From NCBI RefSeq assembly GCF_009730915.1, contig NC_052475.1, positions 31,991,016 through 32,055,015 of the forward strand: a DNA stretch of 64,000 nt, written 5' to 3'. The first letter of the stretch is position 1; the number at the start of each line of letters is the position of its first letter. The notes below the pieces were generated by a model. The model made no database searches. It was given only the letters and a program-made list of their open reading frames with translations, and was not told the DNA's origin. This stretch comes from Dioscorea cayenensis subsp. rotundata (taxonomy: Eukaryota; Streptophyta; Magnoliopsida; Dioscoreales; Dioscoreaceae). This document shows positions 10,930 to 21,217 of this stretch, one piece after another. The translations under genes and the position numbers were made by a program.

Positions 10930-12459
10930 GAAACAAGTGTGCGTACATTCGAATGCTCACGGCGGTTTGCATAACAAAGCGCATCAACTTGAACACGCAA
11001 AAGCGTACAACATTAAAAAGGTTAAACAACACACATTCATGAAAAGCGACTATTAATCAATGTGTCGTGGTAGGACTTAAGCAGCGATCGATAGTTAAAC
11101 ACGAGCGTAGCTGAGTTGTACTGCGGCGTCATTTTTCTTAAGCGTTAACGAGAAAGTCTCAAGTGGTAAATGTCAACCCGTCTTAAAGGATGTTTCATGA
11201 TCTCCCTCCTCTAGAGAATCCTCCGCAATCACGCGATACGTGAAAACTTTCTTTTTCATACCCAAGTCGAAATGCTCTCTTAATTGCTTTCCCGTCGTCC
11301 ACATTTGGAGAATCCTCGCATTCGAGGCGATTATGAGAGGACTTTCGACAGGCGAGAAAAAGATAGTTTAACTAGTTCGGTGATTACGGCTGAGTGATTC
11401 TCAAGATAAGGAAGAAGGCTCACGAAACATCCTTTCGAGATAGAGTGGTTGTCCGTGGGAAGAGGAGGAAGAGGAGGAGGAGGAGGAGGAGGATGATGAG
11501 GGACGGCGAGGGGTGGTTGTCCATGGGGAGGGTTCTTCACAGTTGTTATGGTGTGAAGTCCTGAGCGGTGACTCTTCGTGTCAGAAAAAAAGTTAAGCGC
11601 ACGATGGCCGGGCATTGGTGATGAGAGCGAGCGGGTGTTGGGAAATTTATGTTACCGTGCATAAGAATTAATGCAGTCATTAATTCTTACGCTGCGGGAT
11701 ACCCTAACCTTGCCACGCCACGTGCCACGTGCCAGACAATTCGGATCAAGCGAAAAAGATCACCGTTTCTGCGAGAGACTTTGAGAATTTACGTTTATGA
11801 ATAGTTATACATGTAAAGATAATGTTAAGCGGAGATGGGAAGTATTAAGCGGATATGACAATTATTAAACATATTAGTAAAATATTTAAGCGGATAATAG
11901 CAAATAGTTAAACATTATTTAAAAATATACAAATAGATAACCATAAGCGAGAAAAGAACTTTACAACGAAATGAACTACGTCGTAATTCTTTGCATTCTT
12001 CTACGTACGTAATACAACTTTACAACCATAAGCGAGAAGGCGACAATGGCACATGCTGCTGCCTCGACAATAAAAATCGACTACTGACTCGTTTTGAAGA
12101 TGAAGTGCACTTGACCAATCCGATGGAAATCAATTTCATTTTACGTTAGAAACCGATTTATATATTTCGGGTATGATAATGAGGAGAACAACAAGATGTA
12201 ATGTAACTCCTTGGCATTGTCTATCAGAAACCAAGCAGAAAGCCCTTCAAAAGGTTGAACATGATGTGATTTGGCGCTTTCCTTTCCCACTATTTTCAGG
12301 GCCAAAAATGGGATTTCACAACATGGACCCATTTGAAGTGAACGGTAGGGGGTAAAAGGGAAGTTAAACACTAACGGAAGGGCTGTCCGTGGTGTGTAAA
12401 AGTAGGAGGGGGTTTTTGGGAAGTTTTGAAAATTACGAGGGGTGAACAGTAATTTTCCC
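10930..12459. repeat. Second, shortened copy of the MULE right half
   Basis: Three blocks of the upstream element recur here in the same order and orientation. About 8140-8215 (gcgcatcaacttgaacac, ggttaaacaa) matches about 10945-11030. About 9905-10045 (gacaatggcacat, tcgac, ctactgac, ttgaagatg, catccgatgg) matches about 12050-12190. About 10338-10400 (gatgtgatt.ggcg, agggc.aaaa..ggg) matches about 12258-12315. The spacing is shorter in the second copy, so the transposase core has been lost. About 11150-11345 reads on the minus strand as DDGKAIKRAF..KKKVFTYRVIAEDSLEEGDHETSFKTG with a frame change; this might be a MULE N-terminal segment but I cannot confirm it. About 11465-11515 is a GA/GGA-rich simple repeat. 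Confidence 0.68.
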
Positions 12460-12690
12460 TTAATTTATTTATATTTATATTATTAATATTATTATCTTTT
12501 ATTTAAGTCGTTTTAAATAATAAATTAATCGCTGCATCACATCTAATTAATCCGTCAGAATCTATACAATATGTTCTGATAAAATTGTATCATGAGAATT
12601 GGATTTATAATAATTGTCAAATAAAATTAATTTAATTATAAAAATATTTTATATTTAACAAATTTTCTTTTCAAATAAACCATAACTATT

Positions 12691-12902
12691 ATGGTGTGTT
12701 TGGATGACATCAATGTAATCAATGATTACACATTCCCTACTCTTTGTTTGAATATCTTTTGTGCATATAATCGTTCTTTCACTCCTCACTCCTCCCACTC
12801 ACTCCTCATCCACTCCTCCTCTCCTCACTCACTGATCATCCAAACAAAAGTTTAGATTCACTCCTCCACTCCCACTCCAATCATGTTAACCAAAACACTC
12901 CA
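12691..12902. mobile_element. Candidate MITE with imperfect terminal inverted repeats
   Basis: The left end atggtgtgtttggatgacat and the right end atgttaaccaaaacactcca are imperfect inverted repeats of about 20 bases, enclosing a CTCC-rich centre. An inner atcatccaaacaaaag at about 12835-12850 repeats the left end inverted once more. Ends of the form GGTGTGTTTGGATG are common in plant MITEs. I could not find a clean target duplication, so the superfamily is left open. Confidence 0.5.
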
Positions 12903-13702
12903 TAAGTCATTCCCCGTGTTGGAGGATACCCATTTATGAGATTTAAAAATTATGTTTTTGCTAATTTCAAAAATAAAAATATTACATGTATATCCCAACT
13001 TAAAAATCTAACAATCTTTAATTAGCCTAAATAATTAAATTAATACAATTAATAATTAATAAAATAATTAATTAACTTAATTAATTCAGTTAATAAAATA
13101 ATTTATTAACTTATATCTAAATAATAATAAAAAACTAATAAAAAAAATTTAGGATTCAAGGACACTAATGAATTAAACCTAATCAAACTTGTCAATCAAC
13201 AACATATTTTATTTCCTCAAAAAACATGTTCTATATATTATCAGCGTATTGTTTTTTTTTATTTAATAAAAATAGATAAATCACGACTATATTAGAGTGT
13301 ATTGTTTTTTATTATATTTATTACATGCTCTATTTATAAATTAGTTATCACAATAAATGGATAAGAGAGAAATCAGGTAATTCATTAATATTTATAAATT
13401 AATTAAGTAATTGTAAATAAGTGTTTGTTTTGATAAAACAATGTTTGTTTATATTTTTGTTTTGGTCTTGGGCTATTTCCTTGGGAACATCAAATCATGA
13501 TCCAGTCAGTATATGAGTGCTAACTGAATTTTTGACCGTGTATTTTTAATTAAAAAAGAATGTAAACTTTACATTTTTGACCCTTTGCTTTCTTTTATAA
13601 TGACTAAAGTAGCTTATTTATGGTTTATAACCTCATTTTTTAATTTTGTTTATTATTTTTCTAAAATTTATTAATTTTTTAAATATGTTTAATTTAAAAT
13701 AT

Positions 13703-13704
<2 letters not shown>

Positions 13705-13740
<36 letters not shown>

Positions 13741-13756
13741 TATTATTATTATTATT
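13705..13756. repeat. (AAT)n followed by (ATT)n microsatellite
   Basis: About twelve AAT units run directly into about five ATT units, forming a perfect inverted repeat able to fold into a hairpin. Confidence 0.95.
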
Positions 13757-14751
13757 TTTGTGAATTCTTTACCAAAGTTAGAAGTAGATATATGCACATG
13801 AATATAAACTTTGATTTTAATAAATTAATGCATGTAAACTCCATAGATAAACAACCTAGTTATTATAAAAACTACTTATTTAATATACAATAAAAAAATA
13901 TGTAATATAAGCAAAATAATAGATGTATTTTTTATTTGCACTCGAAAGTAAAAAATAATTATTACATACTATTAATTAACTAATATATTTACAATGTATA
14001 AAATAATGTTAGTTCAAACTATTTTATGTCTCTGTGTATTAAATAGATCATGATTATAAACGAAAAGCGAAATTTGAAAAAAAAATCATTTCAATTATTT
14101 TTTTAAAAATAAAAAAATAATAATATATTTTTAAAAATTTAAAAGAATTTTTTAAAAATAAATTTTAGAAAAGCAATATATTTTTTTTTAAAAAAATTGG
14201 GTTAAGAAAATCACAAAAAAACTACTTTAGTAATTATATATATAAAAAATTGGTCAAAACACAAAACCTCACATTTTTGCCATTGTTGTTCATCATTTAG
14301 TGTTAGATGATACTGCTCCTTTCGTTTGGCCGATTTTACTATTGTTGTTGATTTTTTTCTTTCCTTTTTTTACGGTGTTTCACTTTTTTTTTTGTTTGTT
14401 CTGTTTTGTTGTTTTCATTATTTTTTTTAATAAAATTTGTGTTTGTCTACTCTATGAAAAAAAAACTCACATTTTTTTAATTAAAATTGGCTGGTCAGCA
14501 GTTCAATTAGCACCCATGTGAAGACTAGACCATAGTTTTTTTTAAAGGGTATAAAGCAATATTTGTTTTTTTGTTTGTTAAACTATCTTAGTTTAATTCT
14601 TATCATCATAATCATAGTTACCAGAATAAAAGAGAAGAAAATTTTCTCAGTTGAAGCAATCTTAACAGCTATATATCACATTAACCATTGTTTGTATATA
14701 AACACACACCAAATACATATTGTTTACATATCATAAGAGAGAGAGAGATCA

Positions 14752-15054
14752 ATGGACCTGATCAATAAGGCAACTCTTCTCTTTCTCTTTTCATTTTCTC
14801 TTCTTCTCCAAACTCCAGCTTTTGCAGATACAGAGGTAACAACCAATAAATCAATAAATGAATTATATATCAACTTTAATATTTCATTATATATATACAT
14901 CATTCAAAGTTATGGTCATTATTTTTTTTTATTTTTTTATTTTTTTTAATTTATTTTTTGTGTGTGTTTTGCATGCAGTCTTATATTGTTTATCTTGGTG
15001 GTCACGCTCCCAACACAAATGGGGATGCTGTTATTGATGCTCACAATGAACTCT
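14752..15054 (+). pseudogene. Subtilisin-like protease, 5' exons, cut by the CACTA element
   Basis: Exon 1 (14752-14835) encodes a 28-residue start that is a clear secretion signal: MDLINKATLLFLFSFSLLLQ followed by TPAFADTE. The intron runs from gtaaca at 14836 to gcatgcag at 14978. Exon 2 starts at 14979 with SYIVYLGGHAPN, the first strand of the I9 inhibitor propeptide found in plant subtilases, and continues to AHNEL. After base 15054 the frame runs into the terminus of a CACTA transposon. The rest of the propeptide, the PA domain and the catalytic triad are not found after the gap at 22217, so the gene is probably disrupted; the alternative is that the remaining exons lie inside the gap or the element is spliced out. 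Together with the 3' exon at 12-559 it shows a tandem subtilase cluster. Confidence 0.8.
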
Positions 15055-15301
15055 CACTACAAGAAAAACAGTAATTTGGCACGATTTATTTGGCACGGTT
15101 TTGATTCCGTGCCAAATTTGATCCTGAAGTAGCACGAACACAAAGTTAGTGACAACGTTGGCCTGATATTTGCTACGGTCACCAAAGCCCGTGACAATTT
15201 TATCATGGTATTTAGCACTATTTATATTTTAAATGCAAAATTTTAAATAAAAAATCCGTGTCATGACACCGTCTGCGCAACGTGACAACAGTATCACTCT
15301 T

Positions 15302-16460
15302 TTATTTGTCACGGTTTTTGGGGACGACCGACAGCAGCCGTGCCAAAAAATAGTGACGATGAAGCATATAGTATTTGGCCTCGGTTTTTGGCGCAGTCTA
15401 GGGCTGGCCGTGCAGCAAGTAACAAACTGCTCATCCCTTTATTTGTCGCGATATTTGGCGCATGCAAGCCAAAAGCCGTGCCAAAAACACGTGACAATGG
15501 AGAACGTGTCGTTTGGCGCGGTTTTTGGCGCGATCTAGACTTTCCGTGCCGAAAAATTGTGACAAACACCTCATCGCCCTTTTGTTGTCGCGATATTTGG
15601 CGCGTGCATGCGAGCCGTGCCAAAAAACGTGACGATGGAGAACATATCGTTTGGCACGGTTTTGGCGCGATCCAGATTTCCGGTGCCAAAAAGCTGCTGA
15701 CAAACACCTCATCCACTTTAGTTTGTCGCGATATTTGGCGCATGCTGAGCCAAAACGCGTGCCAAAAACCGTGACAATGGAGAACGTGTCATTTGGCGAG
15801 GGTTTTTAGCGCGCGATCTAAGATTTCGGTGCAAAAAGCGCTGACAAATCAGCCTCATCACTTTATTTGTCACGATATTTGCGTGCGATGCAAGCCAAAA
15901 GCGTGCCAAAAGCACGTAACTGATGGAGAGCGTGGCATTTGTCACGGGTTTTTGGCGCGTTACGAAAGCTGCTGCGTGCGCAACCGTGTTCAAACATCAT
16001 CCGCTTTATTTGTCGTGATTTTTGGCGCGACCAAGGCAAAGACGTGCCAAAAAGCAATGACGATGGAGGCTATGGCATTTGGCGCGGTTTTTGGCGCGTT
16101 CAGAGATTTCCCGGTGCCAAAAACCGTGATCCGCACTCATCCTGATTTGTCGCGGTTTTTGGCGCGGACAATCCTAGAGCGATGCCAAAAGCACCGTGAC
16201 AATAAATACGTGGTATTTGGCCGGTTTTTGGCGCGGGCAAACATAGAACGTGCAAAAACGCGTAACTCGCCATCTCATCACTTATTTGTCGCGGTTTTTG
16301 GCGCAATCGAGCAAAAGCAGGTGCCAAAACTCTAATGACGATGAAGTACATGGATTTGACGCTTTGTTTTTGGCGCGGTTTTTAACGAGTGGTGCCAAAA
16401 ACCATGAAATATCCCTCTGTGACGGTTTTTGGCACGAACAACCCAAAACTATATCAAAAA
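15302..16460. repeat. Array of about 140-bp tandem units in the CACTA subterminal region
   Basis: Unit starts, marked by TTTATTTGTCGCGATATTTG or close variants, fall near 15302, 15439, 15582, 15717, 15860, 16004, 16144, 16284 and 16415, a spacing of 131-144 bases. Each unit has the order: TTTGTCGCG + TTTTTGGCGCG, a variable 10-15 bases, GTGCCAAAA, CGTGAC.ATGGAGA, TTTGGCGCGG + TTTTTGGCGCG, about 12 variable bases, GTGCCAAAAA, then GACAAACACCTCATC. So each unit contains inverted GGCGC/GTGCC pairs that could fold or bind a transposase in both directions. Such subterminal arrays bind TNPA-like proteins in En/Spm. Confidence 0.9.
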
Positions 16461-16464
16461 CTTA

Positions 16465-16880
16465 ATTTTTACTCTATATTTATAATAATAATTACATAAT
16501 AATTATACTCTATTTATAATAATTACTCACCCACAATACTTATTTTTATATTATAATTTAAAATTAGATAAGTATAAATTTTTCTTGGATAATATAAATA
16601 CGCATACACATGATATTTCTATATTTATAATAATTACATAATAATTATACTCTTTTTATAATAATTACATACCTACAATAAAAAAAACTTAATTTTTTCT
16701 TGCATAATTTTTTTCTTATAAACTCTCTATGCTTCAGAAATATATAAAATTTTTATTGCATAATTTAATTCGCATATGATATTCAATATTTATAATAATT
16801 ATATTCTATTTATAATAAATTTTTATATTATAATTTAAATTTGGATAAGTATAAATTGACTAATATAATTAAAATTGATT
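16465..16880. repeat. AT-rich direct repeats of about 145-165 bp
   Basis: After the GC-rich array a block with tttataataattacataat, aattatactct and tttataataattac starts at about 16480 and again at about 16622, with a shorter third copy at about 16786-16860. The first and third copies also share ttttatattataattta and ataagtataaa. It is noncoding and lies inside the CACTA element. Confidence 0.75.
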
Positions 16881-17699
16881 ATTTTAAAAATTTTAAATAA
16901 AACTAAGAATGTCTTTATTTGGTACAATATTTGGCATGCTATTTGACTGCGGTGTGCCTAAGATCATGCAAAAAATCAGTGACAAAAATCCTAAACCATT
17001 CTCCCAAAACACCTGCCTTGCTATTCATCATAGTCCCTCCGTGTTGTTTTTAGACCTTCTAATTAGGATAGGGGCCCGGTGCTTTTGATTTACATGTTGA
17101 GGAGAGGTACCTAGTGGAGGGTAGAGGAGGTAGGAAGAAAGCTCGAGCTATCACATTGTTGTTGCCGTCATTACTCTTGATGAGCAAAGTTTAGCTCGGG
17201 AAATATCACAAGGAACCTCAGAGCCCCTCAGCGATGGATCAGACCCGATCTGGGGCGTGTTGGATAGGAAAAAGCTCGAACACATGTCTTACTGTCGTAG
17301 ACTCATTTGGTGGTGAGCATGAACACCAAAGACTTTAACACGATCAATGCGCCAGTACTGCGACATCTACATAGAAAGGTACCTTCTAAACAATATTTTT
17401 GAGACATCTTTTAGCCCTTTAACCCCAAAGTCAACAATCTTGAAAGCAACTGAATAATATAATTAATCAAATAAGTATTTTATTCATAATTATTAATATC
17501 ATCAACACTAGCACAAATATCAATAATTAATTTGAACATGATAAATTTTATTTATTTTTATTAGTGTTAAAGTTGGAATAAAAATAATCCTTCCTAAGTA
17601 TTTGTGTCCCTTTTTAAATTTTTCTTTCGAGAAAAATCCATTATTTAAAACCAATATGATACTAATTTTCCACTAAGAAAATAAATAAATAAATAAATA

Positions 17700-18560
17700 A
17701 AATATGGAAATTTGTAATTAACATAGAAACAAGGGTCTTAATCAAATGGGCTTTTTAAGCGGGTTTGGTAGCCCAACTTTGTGGATAAACTTGGAAGGCT
17801 ATCGGCCGTTGCTTCCATCCACTCACGCTAATCTCAACCGATTGACGAGCGGGATATATACACCACGCGATTCTAGCTTTTCTTCTCTTCCAATCCAAAT
17901 GCTTTCGCCTCGGAAACCTAGCGGTGAAACCCTAGAACCTTGATCTCCTCTCGTGGTATCAGAGCTCTAGATCACCATTAATGGGTTTCGATTGGTCGAT
18001 GGGAAGCCCTACGCCGCGTCCCAAGTTTTTGCCCCAGTGGCCCGGTTTTAGCGGGCGTCCTCAACTCTCCGGCGGCCGATGAGGAGGTGAGCCCGCCGAG
18101 CGTGAGGCGAAGAAGGGCGTGCCGCCGAGATCGGATTTACCACCATAACCATGCTCTTACGGCCCTCCATCTAATGCTCACCAGGGCCCCGAGTTGCAGA
18201 GGCCTGCTTCTCTCAAATCTTACATCAATATCCGAGCTTGAATGGATAATGCTCGTCGAGATCCTTCTCTACCTATCCACCAAACTCTCCTTCTACGTCC
18301 CGAGCCCCCGAGAAGACCTTCGATTTGTGGTGCCCTCGAGCTTTCTGAGCCGCTCCTCGATCGCGTCAACCCCTAAAACGAAACGCCGCTCTGGAGAGTT
18401 TCAGAGACCGGGAATTTCTTCAAGAGTCGCTATCACAGTCGACCCCATCATCCCGCGCCTCGCTAATGAAGATAAAGCCACCGTCTTTGCCAGCGATGCC
18501 ATCTCTCTCCACCCTTATATGGCTCCAGCGCTCATGCCTCTCAACGTGTATTTATTTTTA
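17700..18560 (+). mobile_element. LTR-retrotransposon remnant with a primer-binding site
   Basis: TGGTATCAGAGC at 17954-17965 matches the end of plant initiator-Met tRNA and is the usual primer-binding site of LTR retrotransposons. The preceding stretch (about 17740-17945) would be the end of a 5' LTR or leader. The following 18080-18560 is GC-rich and partly open but I do not recognise gag in it. No integrase, reverse transcriptase, polypurine tract or second LTR was found. It is nested in the CACTA element. The extent given is a rough estimate. Confidence 0.45.
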
Positions 18561-20739
18561 TTAAACTAACGGTTTACGTAATCATCTTCGAGTTGCTTTT
18601 TCCCGACAAGTGATTTTCTTCAGTTGGAACCTTTGGGGCTGCCATCAATGACCAGGCCTCTTCTCGGCGTTCGAGGTTTGAATTCATTTTTCTCGATATT
18701 CCTTTGGCTTGGACTTTTACATGCTATATACTCGATCAATATACATATACACGGACCAATTTATTAAATTTATGGCCTTTTGTGGATAGAAATTTTATGG
18801 ATTGGACATTCTATGGATAGAAAGACTTGTCACTCACACAAAATGTTCATTCTATTTGATGATTTTTGAGTCGAAAATACCGCAGAAAGAACTTTAGTCG
18901 TTACTAATGATTCGAGGTTTCAAAACCTTGGCGAGATGATGACTCTCGGGACGAATGATGCAGCCAATAACGCCCTAGTTTCATTGAAGGCGACCTTGGA
19001 TGGACCTATAAAGTCATAGCGGTAATTAACATGCACATTGCATATGTCATGAATGCATTTTTCTTCTCTATGACTAATGATGATGTACATGCATCTCGTA
19101 TTTATTGAGAAAGTTAGCATACTGTGGAGAGTTGCCGACTGATGAACATAGGGTGAAGGTCGGGATCGGTTTGAGCTCACAAAGAGTGCCAGCGATTCTA
19201 CTCGCGTGTTGCGAAACCCTGACCTAACGAAAGCAATTGCGAGGATCATAAGTTTATCGGTGATAACTGCGCATCTTTCGAGTTTCATGTTGCATAATTT
19301 TATTATGCTTTACATATGTTATTCTAATTATGACCAAATAAAGACAAAACATTTAGGTTTAAATTAACTCAATTATTAGTATACTCTGCGATTTCGTGAT
19401 GTTTTGTATATAGAATTGTAGCTTTACATTTGTATTTGACTTTAAAGTGTCGATGTAGAAACAATAATAGAAATTTCAGCTCGTCTCTCTCCCTTTGCGA
19501 TTAGATATTTATACATATATATATATATATTTAAGTTTCATGTCTTTTGATTTCTTTTCTTTGTATTTTTCATCATTTTAGTTGTTTTAGAAGTAAGTTT
19601 CTTATGATAGAATTAATAGAATGAATAATAGTGCATGTGAATATTCAAGATGAAGGAAGCCAATTACAATAATAAGATGAATAATAGTGCATGATTTGGT
19701 AAAAGCTTGATTTTTAAAAGCTTTTTATGAGTATATTAGTTTATTACGTGATGTGTTTAGTACTTTCCATTTTGAGAGTATTATCCATGGCAAGTGATCA
19801 TTGTAGATACATTCATATATTTGTAAGTTGAACATATCAGCTTCTCAAAGGAAATAGCGAGGATTAACTTGTAGGCTAATGAAAAAGGTGATTTGCACCA
19901 AAAAGAATCCCAATGTTTCTTTTCTTGATTCGATAGATGGTACCTAACCTTGGGATAGAAAGACTGTTTTATCAAGGAAGTATGAAGCTACAACTTTATA
20001 ATCATTTGTTTTATTTGAAACTCTTTTGGACTACTGTTCTTGGTTCCAAAAATTAGTTCTTAGATGGTGGAGACTTGACTTTCTGTTCCTTCTTTTTCCT
20101 GCTATTAATGGTCTAGTTGATGTTGATCATGTTAGAGTATATTGTAAACCAAAATCGATTGTATCTTGCACTCTTTTTGGATTCTTAGAGTGTAACATTG
20201 GTTTTGTGTTTGCGGGGCACTATACCAAATCAACAAAGCAGAACAAAAAACTCATGATAATGCGTGATGAGTTTTTGGGATACTAACGCCTCATTATGGT
20301 CCGGAACAAAGGTTTGAGCTTCACTCACAAATATAGTATAAGAATAGAATGTGGCATGAGAATTTAGTGGGCTCTACGTAGTATGCTTGTATATGTTATA
20401 TTGCTTAGCCACTTAATGTGATAAAGTTTTTCCTCCTTTCGAGGCAAGGTATTGATCAACCTTTCTAGCATGTCTAATGTTGCTACGCATGCCACATGCG
20501 CCCTGAACACCAACGAGGTCACAAATACATGCCGATAAGCACTCTCAATGCCAAGAGAGTTACGTGTTCTCCATCATAGGATGATGTATAGGGTTATGTT
20601 AGATTGGACCTTATTATTAAAAATAATGTCTATGATTGCTAATAACATTTTTGCATATTTTACCAATATTGTAATTTATATTTTTGATGAAATTAAATGT
20701 CTGAGGTTTAATATTAAATAAATTTATTTGTAATTATTT
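18561..20739. other. Interior of the CACTA element, nothing recognisable
   Basis: Mixed-composition DNA without a convincing coding frame. Short open frames occur but show no known domain, and they start and stop without splice logic. A TA repeat lies at about 19518-19530. Decayed transposon sequence is the likeliest content. Confidence 0.55.
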
Positions 20740-21217
20740 TTTATTTTTAAAAATAAATTGTGTGTCAAAATTCAGTAACAAAAATCATATCAATATCAAT
20801 ACTAAATTTAAAAACCGTTCCATGTGACAATATGTTAATAATTATGTTAAAATTTGAAACCAGCTGACAAAAATTGTGACAAAAATTATCTTTAATGACA
20901 AAATAATTGTGCCAAATCGTGACAAATCAAGTACTTAGCGAACACTAAATTAGTGATGTCAAAAACACGTAACAAAATTAAAACATGCCAAAAATAAATG
21001 ACAAAAATCATCATGCCAAAATAGTGCCAACATTAACGTACTTAAAATCAGTGACAAATAAGCTGTCCCAAAACCGTACCAAAAGGTGGTGCCTAAAACC
21101 GTGACATTAAATTTGTGCCAAAATCGTGACAAATAAAACCGTGACAAAAACTGTACCTAAAACCGTGACAAAATTGTCACGGTTTACTATTTAAATGACA
21201 AATTATATTTGTCACGC
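20740..21217. repeat. Right-hand subterminal repeats of the CACTA element
   Basis: Many copies of GTGACAAAAA, GTGCCAAAA and AAACCGTGAC occur at short spacing, rising in density toward the gap. They are the inverted form of the TTTGTCACGG and TTTTGGCAC motifs at 15080-16460. The last readable bases, attatatttgtcacgc, switch back to the other orientation. Confidence 0.8.

Larger units (their letters stand above)
2830..12459. mobile_element. Degraded ULP1-bearing Mutator-like element (MULE)
   Basis: A roughly 9.6-kb block, richer in GC than its flanks, holds two transposon genes in opposite directions: a ULP1-like protease gene with a DUF1985-like N-terminal part on the plus strand (about 3835-6942) and a MURA-like transposase on the minus strand (about 7596-10090). 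This combination is known in plants as ULP-bearing MULEs (Kaonashi and CUMULE types). The right end is AT/GGG-rich and ends ...gtaattttccc at 12459; its reverse complement contains a poly-A/CCCCCTCCT block that is also present near the left edge at about 2891-2912, consistent with terminal inverted repeats. The left terminus and its target duplication are not visible because of the gap. Both genes carry many frameshifts and stops, so the copy is not autonomous. The right part contains a second shortened copy of element sequence (see 10930-12459). Confidence 0.82.
12460..14751. other. AT-rich intergenic DNA upstream of the second subtilase
   Basis: No gene is visible. The stretch holds a MITE-like inverted-repeat element at about 12691-12902, an (AAT)n/(ATT)n microsatellite at 13705-13756 and long A/T runs. 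A TATA-like tatataaaca lies at about 14695-14703, some 50 bases before the subtilase ATG, followed by gagagagaga just upstream of the start, so the promoter of that gene is at the right end of this stretch. Confidence 0.65.
15055..21217. mobile_element. CACTA (En/Spm-type) DNA transposon, right end in gap
   Basis: The left terminus CACTACAAGAAAAACAG at 15055 is the classic plant CACTA inverted-repeat end. It lies directly after codons of a subtilase exon; the preceding three bases tct (15052-15054) would be the target duplication. Subterminal repeats follow at once: TTTGGCACGG in one direction and CCGTGCCAAA in the other, then an array of about 140-bp units to about 16460. Inverted versions (GTGACAAAAA, AAACCGTGACA) fill about 20870-21217 just before the gap, as expected at the opposite end of the same element. 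The other CACTA terminus must lie in the 1000-N gap. In between I could not recognise a TNPD or TNPA transposase; the inner part holds an LTR-retroelement piece and unassigned DNA. The element is therefore probably non-autonomous or decayed. Confidence 0.85.

Noticed and set aside
15302-16460. CRISPR-like regular repeats
   Set aside because: Plant nuclear DNA; the units are contiguous tandem repeats with no unique spacers and belong to a CACTA end.
15309-16465. Several 90-180-codon open frames on both strands in the CACTA end
   Set aside because: They arise from the 140-bp repeat units and show the same short peptides again and again; no domain.
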